From Quillaja saponaria (lineage: Eukaryota > Streptophyta > Magnoliopsida > Fabales > Quillajaceae), in contig CM055605.1 of the NCBI GenBank assembly GCA_029379385.1, forward strand, positions 9,769,001 to 9,833,000: 64,000 bases of DNA, written 5' to 3'. This document shows positions 1-12,003 of this stretch, piece by piece. The number at the start of each line of letters is the position of its first letter. The stretch's first letter is position 1. The position numbers and the translations under genes were made by a program. The notes beneath the pieces were generated by a model that did not search any database, was not told the origin of the DNA, and saw nothing but the letters and a program-made list of their open reading frames with translations.

Positions 1-1346
1 TGAAAAATTGGAATTGAACAATATTATTTCTAATTCTAATTTCAATTTACTGCATCAAATGCTCCAATAGGAATTGAGTTGAGAACTACAATTTAAATTT
101 TAAAACATACATCAAATTAATTAATTGAAATTTGATAGTTCAATTTTCAATTCCCAAATCTAAATAGACCTTGAGAAAAAAGAGAAGTATTAAAGTAAAG
201 ACTAAACATAAACAAAAGTAGAAAATAGAATACAAGATTAAAACAAAAAGACTTCCAAGTTAAAATGTGTCATTTTGTTCAACTGGTAAAATGTTTGTTG
301 TATACCATGCACCTGAGATCAAATCATGCCTCACTGTCCACTGGGATGGAATTTATAAAAAGGGAAGGACAGAGTTTATAAAAACAGAAGAGTTACCTTT
401 ACAAACACTTAATATCTTCAATATTCAAAATTTGGGTATTGAATCATTTACAGACCTGCAGGATTTTTTTTTGTTTTTTTCCTTTTCTTCTTAAAATTGG
501 TGTTTTTAACAAGAATTTTGTACCAAGATTATTGGTTTTCGGCCATATGGGAGTTTCAAAGCATTGGACCATTTGGGTATTAGCATGGTCTGATCTCTTG
601 CTTTTCTTCGTCGGACAAACAAAAAAAACTTGTGATTTTGAGCTTGCTTTGACTGGACTGGTAACCAAGGAGATTTCTAGTAGAGAAGTACCACCGCTGC
701 TTCATGCACATGTAATAAAATAAAATATAATTAATTAAATTATAAGTTATACAATTTCAATTAGAATGTCAAACAAAAATTGTGTATTCCTTTGTTGATT
801 TGAAATTAAAACTTTCGTATTTGTATTAATACGTACTTTTTTCATTGACACGAGATCAAAACTATTCTTTTATTGATTTGGGTTTGAAACTCCCATTTAA
901 AAAAATAATAAAAATAAATAAAATCAAAGAAGTTCTTTACGAAAATAATTCACCAGAATATCTTTCAACAGGTTTGAATTCATATTGCTAATATTGATTC
1001 AAATGCGTGTATGTATACTAACTACCCCAAGCATCCAAGGATTCACAATGTACATCAAAGTTGGACCAACAACTACATACACCATTGGAGAGAGAACCAG
1101 CTAAATGACACCAGAGAAATAACATATACAACACCTCAATTTAACAAGAATTTTCTACTTACTAAATTTCTATACTGAAATCACAAGTGGGTCAAACCAG
1201 ATGATTGCTATACACCTACATTCCCTTTCTTATTAGGGTTTGCATTTGATGTCTTGCATAAATATAAAAACCTAAATTCTGGATACATACATATATAAAT
1301 ATTGCAGAACAACCACGTCCTAAAACCTCAGAATAGATTAATGCTA
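1..1346. other. gene-free flank downstream of TFIIIA
   Basis: No reading frame here has recognisable protein similarity or plant-like exon structure; the short frames are low-complexity and I do not call them. The part next to 1346 is expected to hold the TFIIIA 3' UTR. At about 272-330 there is a tRNA-like pair of pol III boxes (TTGTTCAACTGG and GAGATCAAATC, about 40 bases apart), which could be the head of an old SINE, but I see no clear tail or target duplication. Confidence 0.5.
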
Positions 1347-3939
1347 CTACTCAGTTTCGTGGTCAAGCAACCAAGAATCCATCTGACTAGGTGGAGTGAC
1401 TCTCTTCCTAATCAACATTTCAACAGTAGGGCACTTTCTTTTCCGGCCTCCCCTAGGTCTTGAACGGAATTGCTCATCCATTTCTTGAAAATCCCCCTGA
1501 ACCCAAAGAAATCACAAGATTAGGGGCATTGATATCTAGCCCAAGTAAACAAAACAAAAAATCAACACATAACAGATCAGAATTCAGGGCATAATACTTA
1601 CTCGAGTATAAACATGTAAGCCGGTCTTTTCATGGTTATCTCTCACATGTTTATAAGAGAATCTCATGCCACAACCAGAGAAGCTACAAACAAACGGTTT
1701 GTCTTCAAAGTGCACAGCCTTCACATGTATACGAAGATTTGATTTCTGTTCACATTTAACCAGAAGAGATGTGAATTATGAGAAAATCAAAATCTGAAAC
1801 TTAAATAGAGTCACAACACTAAGTCTAATCAAACCCATTTTCACTTTTCAGATCCATAGAATATCAAGCTGTTCAAAGTCACAGAAATCAAGAATATAAT
1901 GATGCCTTACATTTGAGAAAGTATGGAGACAACCCTTATATTCACATTTAATTCTTTTTGAGGAATTATCCAATTCATGTGTACGGAGATGACGCTTGAT
2001 ATTCTTCCTCAGTTGCTTCCTCCCACAGATCTCACAAGGCATGTATTGGTGGCAGGACTGAATATGTGCCTTAAGGCACTGGGCATTAGTAAAATGTTTC
2101 ATGCAGCCTGGTTCTAAACAGATTGCCTCTACTGACTCCAGCTTAACTGCAGAAGAAAGGCATCCTTCAGAGATTGCATCCAATAATTTGTCAAAACTCT
2201 AATTTATGTCATGTTTTCAAGAACAAATGTAATAAAATATATCTCTATCTGAAAATATCAACAGAAAGAATGTGGAAGAAAGCCTTTATAGAGATTTTTA
2301 AAAGAAAAGCAACTTGCCATGAGAACTTTCATGCTTTTGTAGCTTTGATGCAAATTTGAACACCTTTCCGCAACCGATTTCAGGGCAGACATATTGCTTC
2401 TGACCTTCATAATTAGCAGACGAAAGATCCCCACCATGAATTTCATTGACATGCCTTTTCATGTTGCCTTGGACAGCAAAGTCACGGTTACAATTCTCAA
2501 CCGGACATTTGAATAGTTTCCCTTGGTGCTGTAGAAGGTGGCGAGTCAAATGGTCCTTTCTTCGAAAACTTGAATAACAATCATCAAAAGAACAGGAAAA
2601 TGGCCTCTGGACAATACAAACCATGTTAGAGCGAGATCATGACAGAATACCCACCATACTTCAACAAACAGAAAATGGACATTAACAAAATTCAAACCTT
2701 GTTACAAAGAGCGTGACTGAGGCCCTTGATGGAGCTTCTCAGGAGGTCTCCCTACCTGATACTGATCCATGCAAGTTAGAAAATGGAGCCTCATGCATTT
2801 TGGAGTTCTCACCCTGGGATCCAATGCTTCACGCGATAATGTCAACAAATTTGTCAGATTATTTTAGTTCTCACAAATAATTTTCCTGCAAAAATATGCA
2901 TGTTCAATTGATGCAACAACTAAAATAACCAACTAGGTGGTCAAACTGCAAACAATCATGTACTCAACAATGTATCGATGTCTTCAAAGTAGCATGAAAT
3001 ATTTGAACCAGCACTTCCTAATGCAATCCACCAACTACTGATTGATTGCCAACTCTTAAGGCTGACAATGAATTAAAGAAATTGCTATTTTTCTTCGGAT
3101 TTCACCTTAACATATAGTGACAATTCTTTTGAGAAATACAAAGTACTAATCATTCATTCATCTTATGAATCTCATGAGCATCCAGAGAAACATGGAAGAA
3201 CCGCAAATGAGGGGTCTAATGGCTTCAACTAAGGGTGTGGAGGTCAAAATTTTAAATTTTTTATAATTAAGATAGCAAAAATTGCACCATCTTCTGAACA
3301 ATTCCAAGAAATGATTATTTTATATTGCTGACCACAAGATAACAGTGAGTACATCAATAAATAAGATCAATCTTACAGCTCTGAATGCAAAAATATACAA
3401 TGATATAAAAAATCACACGGTTGTATATCAAGAGCTTTTAGAAGATACCTCAAGTGAATGACTTTGCATGTGCTGTCTCAAGTAAGCGGGTTTCTTGAAA
3501 CTGACACCACATTCTTTGCAAGTATTGGATTTCACGCTTTCTATCTCACCATCTGCATCATCTCTTGAATTTTCCATCTCCTCCTACAGAGACATAAGAA
3601 AGATACAAGTAAGTTGACAGTCCCCTCTTTAAAGTGGTATAAGGAACATACTTCCAAACACCATAGTTCTAGACTATGATGTTTCTTAGAAAGCACAGGA
3701 ATAAGTGAAAATATAAAACAAAACAGCCATTCGAATTTTCATACTTGTAAATTTTCCACAAGTTAGGGAGAAGCCAACCACAAAACACTAAAAAAAGGGA
3801 ACACACATACCTTGTGCTGAGCATTCATATGAGAGGTTATTAGGGATTTCTTGGATCTGCAGATGCCACAGTAATCACAGTAATAGCGTCTAATGTCCCT
3901 AAAAACTGGCCTTTCACTACTCTCCCCTGCTTCGTCCAT
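1347..3939 (-). CDS. TFIIIA: Transcription factor IIIA, nine-finger C2H2 protein (plant type)
   Basis: TFIIIA binds the internal control region of 5S rRNA genes to recruit TFIIIC/TFIIIB and RNA polymerase III, and also binds 5S rRNA itself. Six coding exons read on the minus strand: 3939-3811, 3583-3449, 2606-2318, 2146-1911, 1745-1602, 1496-1347. The total is 1083 bases and 360 residues, with phase kept at every junction. Exon 1 carries a first finger (CDYCGIC...H...H) after MDEAGESS. Exon 2 carries CKECGVSF, and later exons hold the remaining C2H2 fingers. These include the C-E-I-C-G / H-L-R-T-H unit and the final C-S-F-S-G-C-G finger, followed by a basic tail with RPRGGRKRK. The spacer after finger 4 is shorter than I recall for Arabidopsis (412 aa). 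The chosen ATG is the first in frame; a CAG acceptor-like site just upstream suggests a 5' UTR intron. The intron after exon 3 has a GC donor. Intron 2 contains a 5S-mimic exon (separate entry). Confidence 0.95.
2316..2317 (-). other. GC splice donor of TFIIIA intron 3
   Basis: The exon reads ...TCT CAT G and is followed by GCAAGT; the acceptor is TTCTGCAG before 2146. Joining at this point gives CAT GTT AAG (His-Val-Lys), the expected linker, and keeps frame. No GT donor nearby does this. The AG|GCAAGT-like consensus is typical of natural GC-AG introns. Confidence 0.8.
2698..2885 (-). promoter_or_regulatory. P5SM-type 5S-rRNA-mimic poison exon in TFIIIA
   Basis: Within TFIIIA coding intron 2 (3448-2607) lies a 188-base cassette bounded by an acceptor (TTTTTGCAG before 2885) and a donor (AACAAG|GTTTG after 2698). 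Read on the minus strand it carries blocks matching plant 5S rRNA in the same order: GGATCCCA (2822-2815), GAACTCC (2808-2802) and GACCTCCTGAGAAG (2748-2735). If included after exon 2 (phase 0), its fifth codon is TGA, so inclusion truncates TFIIIA after two fingers. Established knowledge: plant TFIIIA genes carry such an exon (P5SM, plant 5S rRNA mimic). Its skipping is promoted by ribosomal protein L5, which couples TFIIIA level to 5S/L5 balance, and the included form is a nonsense-mediated decay target. The assignment here rests on location, shared blocks, splice sites and the early stop. Confidence 0.87.
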
Positions 3940-6234
3940 CTGAGTGGGTCTGACACAATTCTAGCCAGAAAATTGATAGATAAGGTACAATTAATCACAC
4001 TTTAGTTCAACAAAAAGACCAACCCAGTAGTAACACAGCACAAAAAAGTTAAATAATGACCGGACTCCAATATATTTGTTACAAAACAATGGAATATTTA
4101 AATCTTCATTATTGAATAGACAAATGACATGATGGGTATAGGGAAAAAAAGAAAAAGATGTCCTAAACTACTGTATGGTTAAGCAACAACCCCAATACAA
4201 TACCTTGAAGAAAAGGTCTACAAGCTTAAACTCGAAATATTTGATACCCACAAACTCAAACATCTAAACGAAACGTAAAATTTACAAATTCTGACAAAGC
4301 AAGATCCAGACAAGGTTTACTAGCTTAATCTCAATAATATTTGAGACCCACAAACTTAACATAAAAACGAAACGTAAAATTTACAAACTTTGACAAATAA
4401 GACCCACAAAAAGCAGACAAACAGATGAGAAATCACAAATATTTTTTTCCTGAAAAGAAAAATTCAAGAGGTATACCAAAATTCACTAGAAAGATCGTTT
4501 CCAGTATTAGTACGATCGACTTCAGGAACCAAAGTTCCAGATCCAGATATGGATGTTAAACCCGGTTGAGCAACAGACAGATGGCTATAGCGCAGCTTTT
4601 GAGCTATATGGTGCAGCGTATACGAAGGAGACGGTGCGAAGGCGAGGTTTGAGACTCTGAGCTCAAATAGTGTAGCGCAGTCGTAGATGTGATTTTTTTG
4701 GCGGGCTGGATAAGTGGGCTCATTTCATACCAAGTCCAGCCCATTACTTTGTCATTAGTTATAAATCGGAGGGAAATTTATTGTGGTTGGGCTATGTCTG
4801 TTGGACACGTCACAAAATATTTTTGCCCTCTGCTCTCATTTGTAAATGTTTATTTATATTTTTCTAATTTTTCACCAATATCCTCGTAACTTCGAGTTGA
4901 ATCTCACTCATATATCACGACTGTCCTTTTATACAAATTTTTTTTATGGGATGGAACCTTTAACATTACAAAGATCATTTAACTGCTAAATTTAAATATA
5001 TCTTACTACCTGAATCATGTCTTATAAACTATAAATATTTATTTTCTTAGCTAATAATTCAACTACTTAAAATTATTTAACAAAACAAAACAGATAAATT
5101 AAACAAATTTTTTTTTTCACATTTTTCAACAAATGCATTATTTAAAATTTGAGCTTTACTAATCAATTGTCATCAGATTAGTCAATGACTCTTGGGTGTT
5201 ACAACCTCATCTTTCTTTATTAAATATTTTGCGATTGGGTCTTTTCTTAATTCTTTTTATAATTTGTTTTAACTTAATAAAATATACTTCGATCTCAAAT
5301 TCTCAATATAAAAAATAAAATATTTTATCAATTAAGATACAAATAGGTTGAGTGTTTGTAAAATTATTTGTCAAAAATTTGAACCATAACCTCAATTTTT
5401 CTAAATCTTATGCAATTGGTTGTCATTATGAGATAAGACAAGTTGATATTTGACGATAATGAGTAAGTTAATTTCATTGCAATTGAGTGGAAATATGAAA
5501 TGTGGCAAACAATGAAACAACCACAAATATCACACAGTCTGTCTTTTGACGGACAGGAACATCCTACAAAATCCTCTCAATCAATCACACCACCGTCCCA
5601 TTTTTAAAGCGAAAACAAACACAACTTGCCTTTAACAACCATCCGCTGACCTCGTCCACCTTGTAACAATCAAATGCTCCAGACACTACATGCAACCGCT
5701 TGTACCAACCAATAATATCCATAACAATGTGTTTAGCCCCTAATTTCGTTATTTTATTATTTTCGTTTTAAAATTATTTTCAATTTTTTCATGTACTTGT
5801 CAACATATTTGTAATTTTTTTGAATAACACAGCTAATTAATAATTTTAATAAAAAAATTATTAATTTAATTTAAAATATAATATTTTTTGTAAAATATTT
5901 GTTAGTTTGAGTTATCTTAATAATATTAGAAATTCAAACTTAAAGGCTAATTTTATAAATAAAAAAAAAAGGATAATTAGGAAACTCTAATAAGATTATG
6001 CATCAACTTAAAATATGAGAATATTAATAAAAAATTTAGAAAAAGAAGAGTAATACTCATATTATTTATGTATTTTTAAAACTACAATTATTTTTTTAAT
6101 TGTGTTTAACCCAAAAATGGGAATAACAGAGATTTTCTCGTGTACATTTTATTTTAGCTGTTAAGATTTTAATATAATTGATTAAAATAAAAAATAATGG
6201 GATCGAGATCTTTCAGTGGTTCCGAAACTGTAGC
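3940..6234. other. divergent intergenic region TFIIIA / Nudix
   Basis: The two genes point away from each other. The TFIIIA leader and probable 5' UTR intron occupy roughly 3940-4690, where GC content is higher than in the following AT-rich stretch. From about 4900 to 6200 I see only AT-rich sequence with no supported gene. Confidence 0.5.
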
Positions 6235-6305
6235 CACGTGTCTTATTGATGATTGGTTGTGCATTGCTGTACTCAATGGTCCGGCAAACACTGGACTATA
6301 TAAAA
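6235..6305 (+). promoter_or_regulatory. Nudix promoter: G-box and TATA box
   Basis: A palindromic G-box core CACGTG in CCACGTGTC lies at 6235-6240, an inverted CCAAT (ATTGG) at about 6253, and a strong TATATAAAA at 6297-6305. Their order and spacing fit a plant core promoter with initiation near 6335. A G-box of the ACGTGTC kind is shared by light-responsive (bZIP/bHLH) and ABA-responsive promoters; which applies here cannot be told from sequence. Confidence 0.65.
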
Positions 6306-6367
6306 GACTTTTTAGGTGGGGCCTTTCTGGACCATTACTTTGACTACCCCGCCCCCACCATCCCGAT

Positions 6368-6466
6368 CCGTTCTAAGCGCTTCTCTTTCTTTCTCCAAAC
6401 TTTCTCTCTCTAAACGGGGCCCTCGTTTCCGTTTCTCTGTCTCTACGTCTCTCTCTCTCTGCAACT
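6368..6466 (+). other. CT-rich 5' leader of the Nudix gene
   Basis: This pyrimidine-rich stretch (repeated TTTCTCTC and CTCTCTCT) just downstream of the TATA box is typical of plant 5' UTRs. The first coding ATG at 6706 lies one base after a TTTCTTCCTTAG acceptor, so the leader is most likely spliced and its intron ends at 6704. I cannot fix the leader donor; a GTGAGC at about 6580 is one candidate. Confidence 0.5.
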
Positions 6467-6705
6467 TAGCCCAAAACCTACGGACCATTTCGTTCATACC
6501 CATTGGAACATGCAACAGAGAGTTGATTACTGTCGTCGAAACCAAGGGCAGCAATGGTGGAAATTTTATCTGTTGCAAGCGTGAGCATTATTGGGTTTGT
6601 GGCTATTTAACCAATGGCTATGATCGGTTTCTTTGGAAATGGATTGAGTAATTTCTTGAACACAGAAGAATATAATTGACTATTGAGATTGGTTTCTTCC
6701 TTAGT

Positions 6706-8426
6706 ATGTCTGAGTTGGTGGCCCGCACGGGTCGGCATCAGCAACGGTACGAGGATGGCTATCGTCTTGTTGCCGGGTACATTTCCCTTTTGATTCCCCA
6801 TTATTGTGTACATCCCAAGAATATTTGAATATGTATTACTGGATAGTATTAGTCGCTTGTGTTTGGTCGTTGATGTGATGAATGGGGCTTGCATGGATAC
6901 GGAAAAAAATTCGAAGTTTTGACTCGCTGATGGTAACGATTTATATTTTGTGTTATAATATATATTGAAAGCAATTGGTGTGTTTATTCTGTCTGCTTTT
7001 AATTAGTTTTTGTTTATGGGTATGGTGGGGTAAATGTGTTGAAGCTGGTACCCTGTGGATTTGATAGGACCAGAAATGTTTGTTGACAATCTAATATTTA
7101 GTTGTATTGCATATTGATTATTTATAATGTAGTTTTCCAAATTCAGATTACTTACAAATTCCGGAATTTGTAAGTAATTGTGGGGAGGCACAAGACTTAA
7201 TCACGCAATAATTTTGTCTGGATTGTTCCATTTCTTGTAGTTTAAGACATCTTGTATGTGAACCATTCATTCAATTTTTGTTTTAATTATTGATGAGTGC
7301 TTGAACTTGCCTGTCATGCCAACTTTGACACATTTAACAAACTATCCACTCCCCTCTTCCTTGCTTGGATGCAATGAGGTAAATCCACTGGAACAAAAGT
7401 AATGAGTAGTCAAAACTAGGAGCTAAAACCAAAGGGATGGAAATTAAGAATAGTGAGAAACTGTTGTTTGCACTACAATGATGTGTGATTGTGAGTTTTA
7501 AGGTGGAGGTAAGGAATGAGGTGTCGCATTGGCTTGCCAGAAGCTACTTTCAACAAGCAGCTTCATGTGATTTTCAACGAGGAAGGAATGATTTCAGGAT
7601 AAATGTACTACAACCAGCACCTAAGTGCAACTGTCATAACTGATAAGTCATTGACCTCTAATCTACAACTGATTGAATTTTATTGTCCTTCAAAAGATCC
7701 TAAATCAAATAAATTCTAGAGTAGTTGTATGTGATTTCTATGTATTTGCTTTTGGCTTCTTTCTGTGAAATTCAACTAAGTTCTATGAGACTACCACAAC
7801 AAGATATCTGTATGTACTGACTGCTGAAGAGTTCCAGATATTTTTTCTGCACGCTACTGAGTAATATTTGATTGTTGGAATTGGACCTGAAATGGTGGAT
7901 CAGAATGAAGTACATTTTCCAATTCTAAAATATGTTTGCAATTGGAGATGTAAGAGAAATTTAGTCATGTTTTGATATTAAATTGTTAGTGTTAAAAACG
8001 GAAATTTACAAAGTCATGCTAATTTCATTAATTTCTTTGAGGATTGGGTGATGGTGGTACATGTGGGCCATGACAACCATCTGTTTCCTGTTTTAACATT
8101 TCTTAGTTCATATAAATCCTTCTTCAGATGGTGTTTCTATTCTCCTCAATAGCCTTACAGTAACAGTGAAAATTAGTGTCTTTTTTTGTACTTGTATTGG
8201 TGTTCAACTTGTATTTACATTTTCTCTATCTTCTATGTTAATAAGCTTTGAGAATTATTTGTAGGACTAGAATAATGTGTGTGGCAGATTTGTATTGTTG
8301 ATATGTGATGCATATGAGTAGTTTGGAAAGTAGCAATACCTGTGTAAACATCAAGTGCTTCCTTATGCTTTTATACGCTTTTACAAAAGCAAGAGGGGTT
8401 CTCTAGTGCCCCCACTTTCCCCTACT

Positions 8427-8462
<36 letters not shown>

Positions 8463-11400
8463 GTTAAAAATTTCAAATTCACCCCTAAATGAACAACCTA
8501 CGCCATTTTGTTTTGATCTTTAATGATTTTCATTCCCATCCTACACGGGACAGGTGAACACCCTCTTATTTTCTTATGAACAGGTAATTGTAGGAATTTG
8601 AAAACTGAAATGTGAACAGAAAGAGATTTGAAATAGGCTACGAATGTTAATTGGTCCTTTGTGCTTTTTACTTGGAAGGACTTATGTTATGTCCCAATCT
8701 TAATTTTATTTGAATTAGATGTTTGCACAAGAATTTCACTTCCATGCATCAATGTACCTTTTCAGTTGGGAATTGATCTAGAAAGCTTTGGGGTAACTTT
8801 CTTGAAATGCTACTATTTAGATATGTGAACTCTAGATGTTATTTCTGTTGCAGGTGTATCCCATTTAGATACAAAAATTCTGATGATAGTGATGATTCCA
8901 GTTTTGAGAAGATTGTTGAGGTGCTTATGATTAACTCACCTAGTGGACCAGGTCTCTTGTTTCCGAAGGTATAAAGATGTGATTGTTTTATGTGATTCAG
9001 AATTCTATGATAGAGTATTTTCTTTATAGGAGCATACACACAACTCTTAATGCAGCAAAACTTCATTATTTGATCTACATTTCATAGTATAGATGGCAGG
9101 ATCACTTTTATGTTTTGTAGTTTTTATTTAGTTCACATTCTGGGACCAGATTACTATTTTGAGAATTCCTTGGTCGAGTTTTTGTGTGATTGCTGTTCCT
9201 ATAATTGATTTTGGTGTTACTAGAACGATAATTAAGCTTTTTGGGGATTACAGCTATTTGTTTCTTGCACAACTGTACAATAGATAATGTTCTATCTAAC
9301 GTATACTTTTTCAGACCCTAGGATACACGTAGTGGGGCCGAGAGCATCAGAGCGACAATTGTGAACAGGTCTTATAAGACCAGAAAATATGTAGTATCGT
9401 GGCTCCAAAGATGCCCACAGTAAACTGCATAACTGAGCATCAATTTTCTTTACAAGTAGGTTGTTTATCGGAAGGAATGTCAATCAATTTCTTGATTAAA
9501 TGATCTTCATACTCCTACCCCTTAAACCGTAGCTCAACAGAAACAACCCAAAGACAGATAATTAGATCTAGATAATTTTTCTGTGGCGATAACTGGGGAT
9601 TCAAAGAAAACAAAGGGAAAAATATTGGGTTTGGAAACCAAAATTGGATTTTCAAATGTAGACATACCTATTTGGGTTAAAGGTATCTCTGAAATTTGAA
9701 AAGCACACCAGCTGAGAAGGAAAAATCATAAACCAAATTTGTCTGAGCTAAACAGCCGGACTGCAGATGGAATTCCAATGTAGCTGCAAGTTTGTCAGCA
9801 GGCTGATCGAGAGATTGTAGTTCTTCTGGTATAGGCATTGTCAACAAACGGGGCTAGGTTGTGTGAGACCCAACTCCAACGGCCGCGGTTTCTAAAAAAA
9901 AAAAAGGCACATGCAGGAAAGAATGATGCACCACTAGAAGTTAGTGTTTTCTCTCCCCTTTCCTGGATACCATGTAAAGAATAGAGAGAAACCCAAAAGA
10001 ATTGTGAGCGAATTGAGTGAGTATTCCTCGCACAGTGAACATATATTTATAGTGTAAGTTAACCGTAGTACAAGTAACAAGCTACAATCAAGGAGCTAAT
10101 CACAGAAATAGTCAAGGAGCTAATCTAGGAAGTTATGAGTTATTAAACTATTCTAACAGTTTAGTTAATACTCTTAATGCCCTGATCTCAAGATTGTTCA
10201 TTACAGAATTAAATTTAGATAAGAAATGGTGAGAAAAAAGTCATTACAAGAGCCTATGTTGAATTTGAATTGAGAAGGTTTGGTTTGTGTTCCGAAACTG
10301 CTGAAAAGCTATATATGCATTACCTGTATTTTAGTGATTTGAGAGACCTGATGTACTGCACCTTAACCATGCCACATGAAATCGAATTAGTTTGTATTTT
10401 ATCATTGTTGTCTCCCAAATTCCTTTTAGCATGCCAAAACTGTCCATTTAAAACACATGATTTGGTATTTGAGACCAAAAAAAAAAAAAAAAAATCCTCT
10501 TAGAAGTCCCAAACCAAGGACCATATTTAATTCTGTTAACCTAGACTGCATTATGTGGAAAATGAGTGTCCTTAGCTTTCTTTCTCTTTCCCTTTCATAA
10601 TTTGAGGCAAGTGGTTCCCTTCTATTCTTTTTCTCTCTCTCTCTATTGTTTTCTTGACTAAACCCAGAAGCTATTATGCCTGGTCATACTAACATGGGAA
10701 ACCTAGCTTCCTCCCATTGAAGTGCGTTTATCAAATCAGCTCCCCGAGTTTCACTAGAAAGAGGGTGAAAGCCACATTATTTCATTTGTTTTGATTGATC
10801 ACCCTTTCATATTCACTCAACCCAAGGCAGATGCGTCCAATGGATTTCTCCAACTCAATGTATGGAGGATTCCTAAGGCATTACATATGAGCCAGGCTGG
10901 GCTCTTTAAAAGTTACTTTTGCTTATTAATGATCTCATAGGAGATACTGTGTTCAAAAAGTGTGACCGATGAATTTGCTCGTCTCTATAGGGAGGTTGGG
11001 AGAATGATGAATCTGTTGAAGAGGCTGCAGTAAGGGAAGCTATTGAAGAAGCTGGAGTTCGAGGGGATATAATGGTGAAAATCTTTTCTTGAATTTTATT
11101 GTTAAGTTTATTAACCTGTGTGGCATTTAAGATAAATTTTGATTATTTTCACATTTTCTGATTATTGAAAGTTCTTGCAATAATAATGAAGTCCTGACTC
11201 TGGAGTGTTTGAATGGTTCCATAATGGGAGTTTAGGAAGCTTATACAAAACATTTCTAATTGTACTAGTATACTTCTAATGAATTTTGTGTTCTTTTGAT
11301 TGAATACATATTATTTAGAAATCTAATAGGATCTGCAAATAAGCTTCGTACATCTAGGAGAGCATTCAACGTGTCATTAGTAACATATGACAAAGAATTC

Positions 11401-12003
11401 TCTGTTATTTAGGACATTAATGTCAGAATTGTCAATGGCCAGATATGGTTTCATCACTTTAGATTTGAGAAATTGTCAGTGATATCTGGCATCCTCATTG
11501 TTGAAAACTTAGATGCTTTCCATCATTTGTGGTCTTGCATGCATTTGGAATTTTTTTTTTTTTTTTTTTTTTTTTCTGTTTATCTTGCTGTACCTTGGCA
11601 ATCCTACTAATGTTTGTTTCATATTTTCTGTAAATAATGAGTGCTGCCTGTGTCTTGCCAATTGCGCCTCTGTCTTCTTATTTTGATGATCAATGCAAAG
11701 AAACCCATTATTATTATTGGGTGTCAGGAATTACTGGGGCAGTATGACTTTAGGAGTAAGACTCACCAAGACGAGTTTAGTCCAGAAGGTTTGTGTAAAG
11801 CGGCAATGTTTGCTTTGTTTGTCAAGGAGGAGCTTGAGTCATGGCCTGAGCAAAGCACTCGAAACAGGAGTTGGCTGACGATACCTGAGGCAGTCGAACA
11901 ATGCCGGCATGCATGGATGAGGGATGCCCTGGAGAATGGATTCTCTAAGTGGCTTGAAGATAAATTGAGAAATGGAGGGGAAGATCTTCCTGATCAAGTT
12001 TGA
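6706..12003 (+). CDS. Nudix hydrolase (plant NUDT12/13/16-like, diphosphoinositol-polyphosphate/ApnA type)
   Basis: Nudix enzymes hydrolyse a nucleoside diphosphate linked to another group X. This plant clade is related to diphosphoinositol-polyphosphate and diadenosine-polyphosphate hydrolases. Four exons, 6706-6776, 8854-8968, 10991-11074 and 11728-12003, join in phase to 546 bases and 181 residues. The start MSELVARTGRHQQRY is the usual one for this clade. The Nudix box (G-x5-E-x7-REUxEExGU) lies in exon 3: it begins GGWENDE and ends REAIEEAGV, with the metal-binding REAIEE intact. Exon 4 supplies the WPEQ and WL-x-EA stretches and the stop at 12001-12003. Arabidopsis relatives include mitochondrial and cytosolic forms; this N-terminus is short and I see no firm targeting signal. 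Introns 1 and 2 are each about 2 kb, and intron 2 contains a Copia remnant. The 3' end faces KEG. Confidence 0.93.
8431..8459. repeat. poly(T) tract in Nudix intron 1
   Basis: An uninterrupted run of about 29 T. It may be the tail of a retroposed sequence inserted in reverse, but no adjacent body is recognisable. Length is likely to vary between individuals or assemblies. Confidence 0.8.
9290..10158 (-). mobile_element. truncated Copia-like retrotransposon (5' LTR, PBS, partial gag)
   Basis: Inserted antisense in Nudix intron 2. A probable LTR spans 10158-9973: on the minus strand it starts TGTTAGAATAG and ends TTTACA. It is followed at once by TGGTATCCAGG (9972-9962), which resembles the initiator-tRNA-Met primer binding site TGGTATCAGAGC of plant Copia elements. 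Beyond it, a frame starting MPIPEEL near 9840 and a further stretch around 9480-9300 (DAQLCSLLWASLEPR) look like the N-terminal gag region of Copia polyproteins, interrupted by stops and frame changes. No pol region and no second LTR are seen, so it is a dead 5' fragment. Confidence 0.6.

Noticed and set aside
272..340. tRNA-like A and B boxes (possible SINE or tRNA gene)
   Set aside because: No cloverleaf can be formed by eye, and neither a tail nor flanking duplications are evident, so it is not called as a gene.
439..723. 94-codon plus-strand frame near the left edge
   Set aside because: No family resemblance, and it overlaps an open frame on the other strand.
6312..6651. Frames on both strands over the Nudix leader (111 and 88 codons)
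   Set aside because: Low-complexity Ser/Leu or Arg/Glu translations of CT-rich leader DNA.
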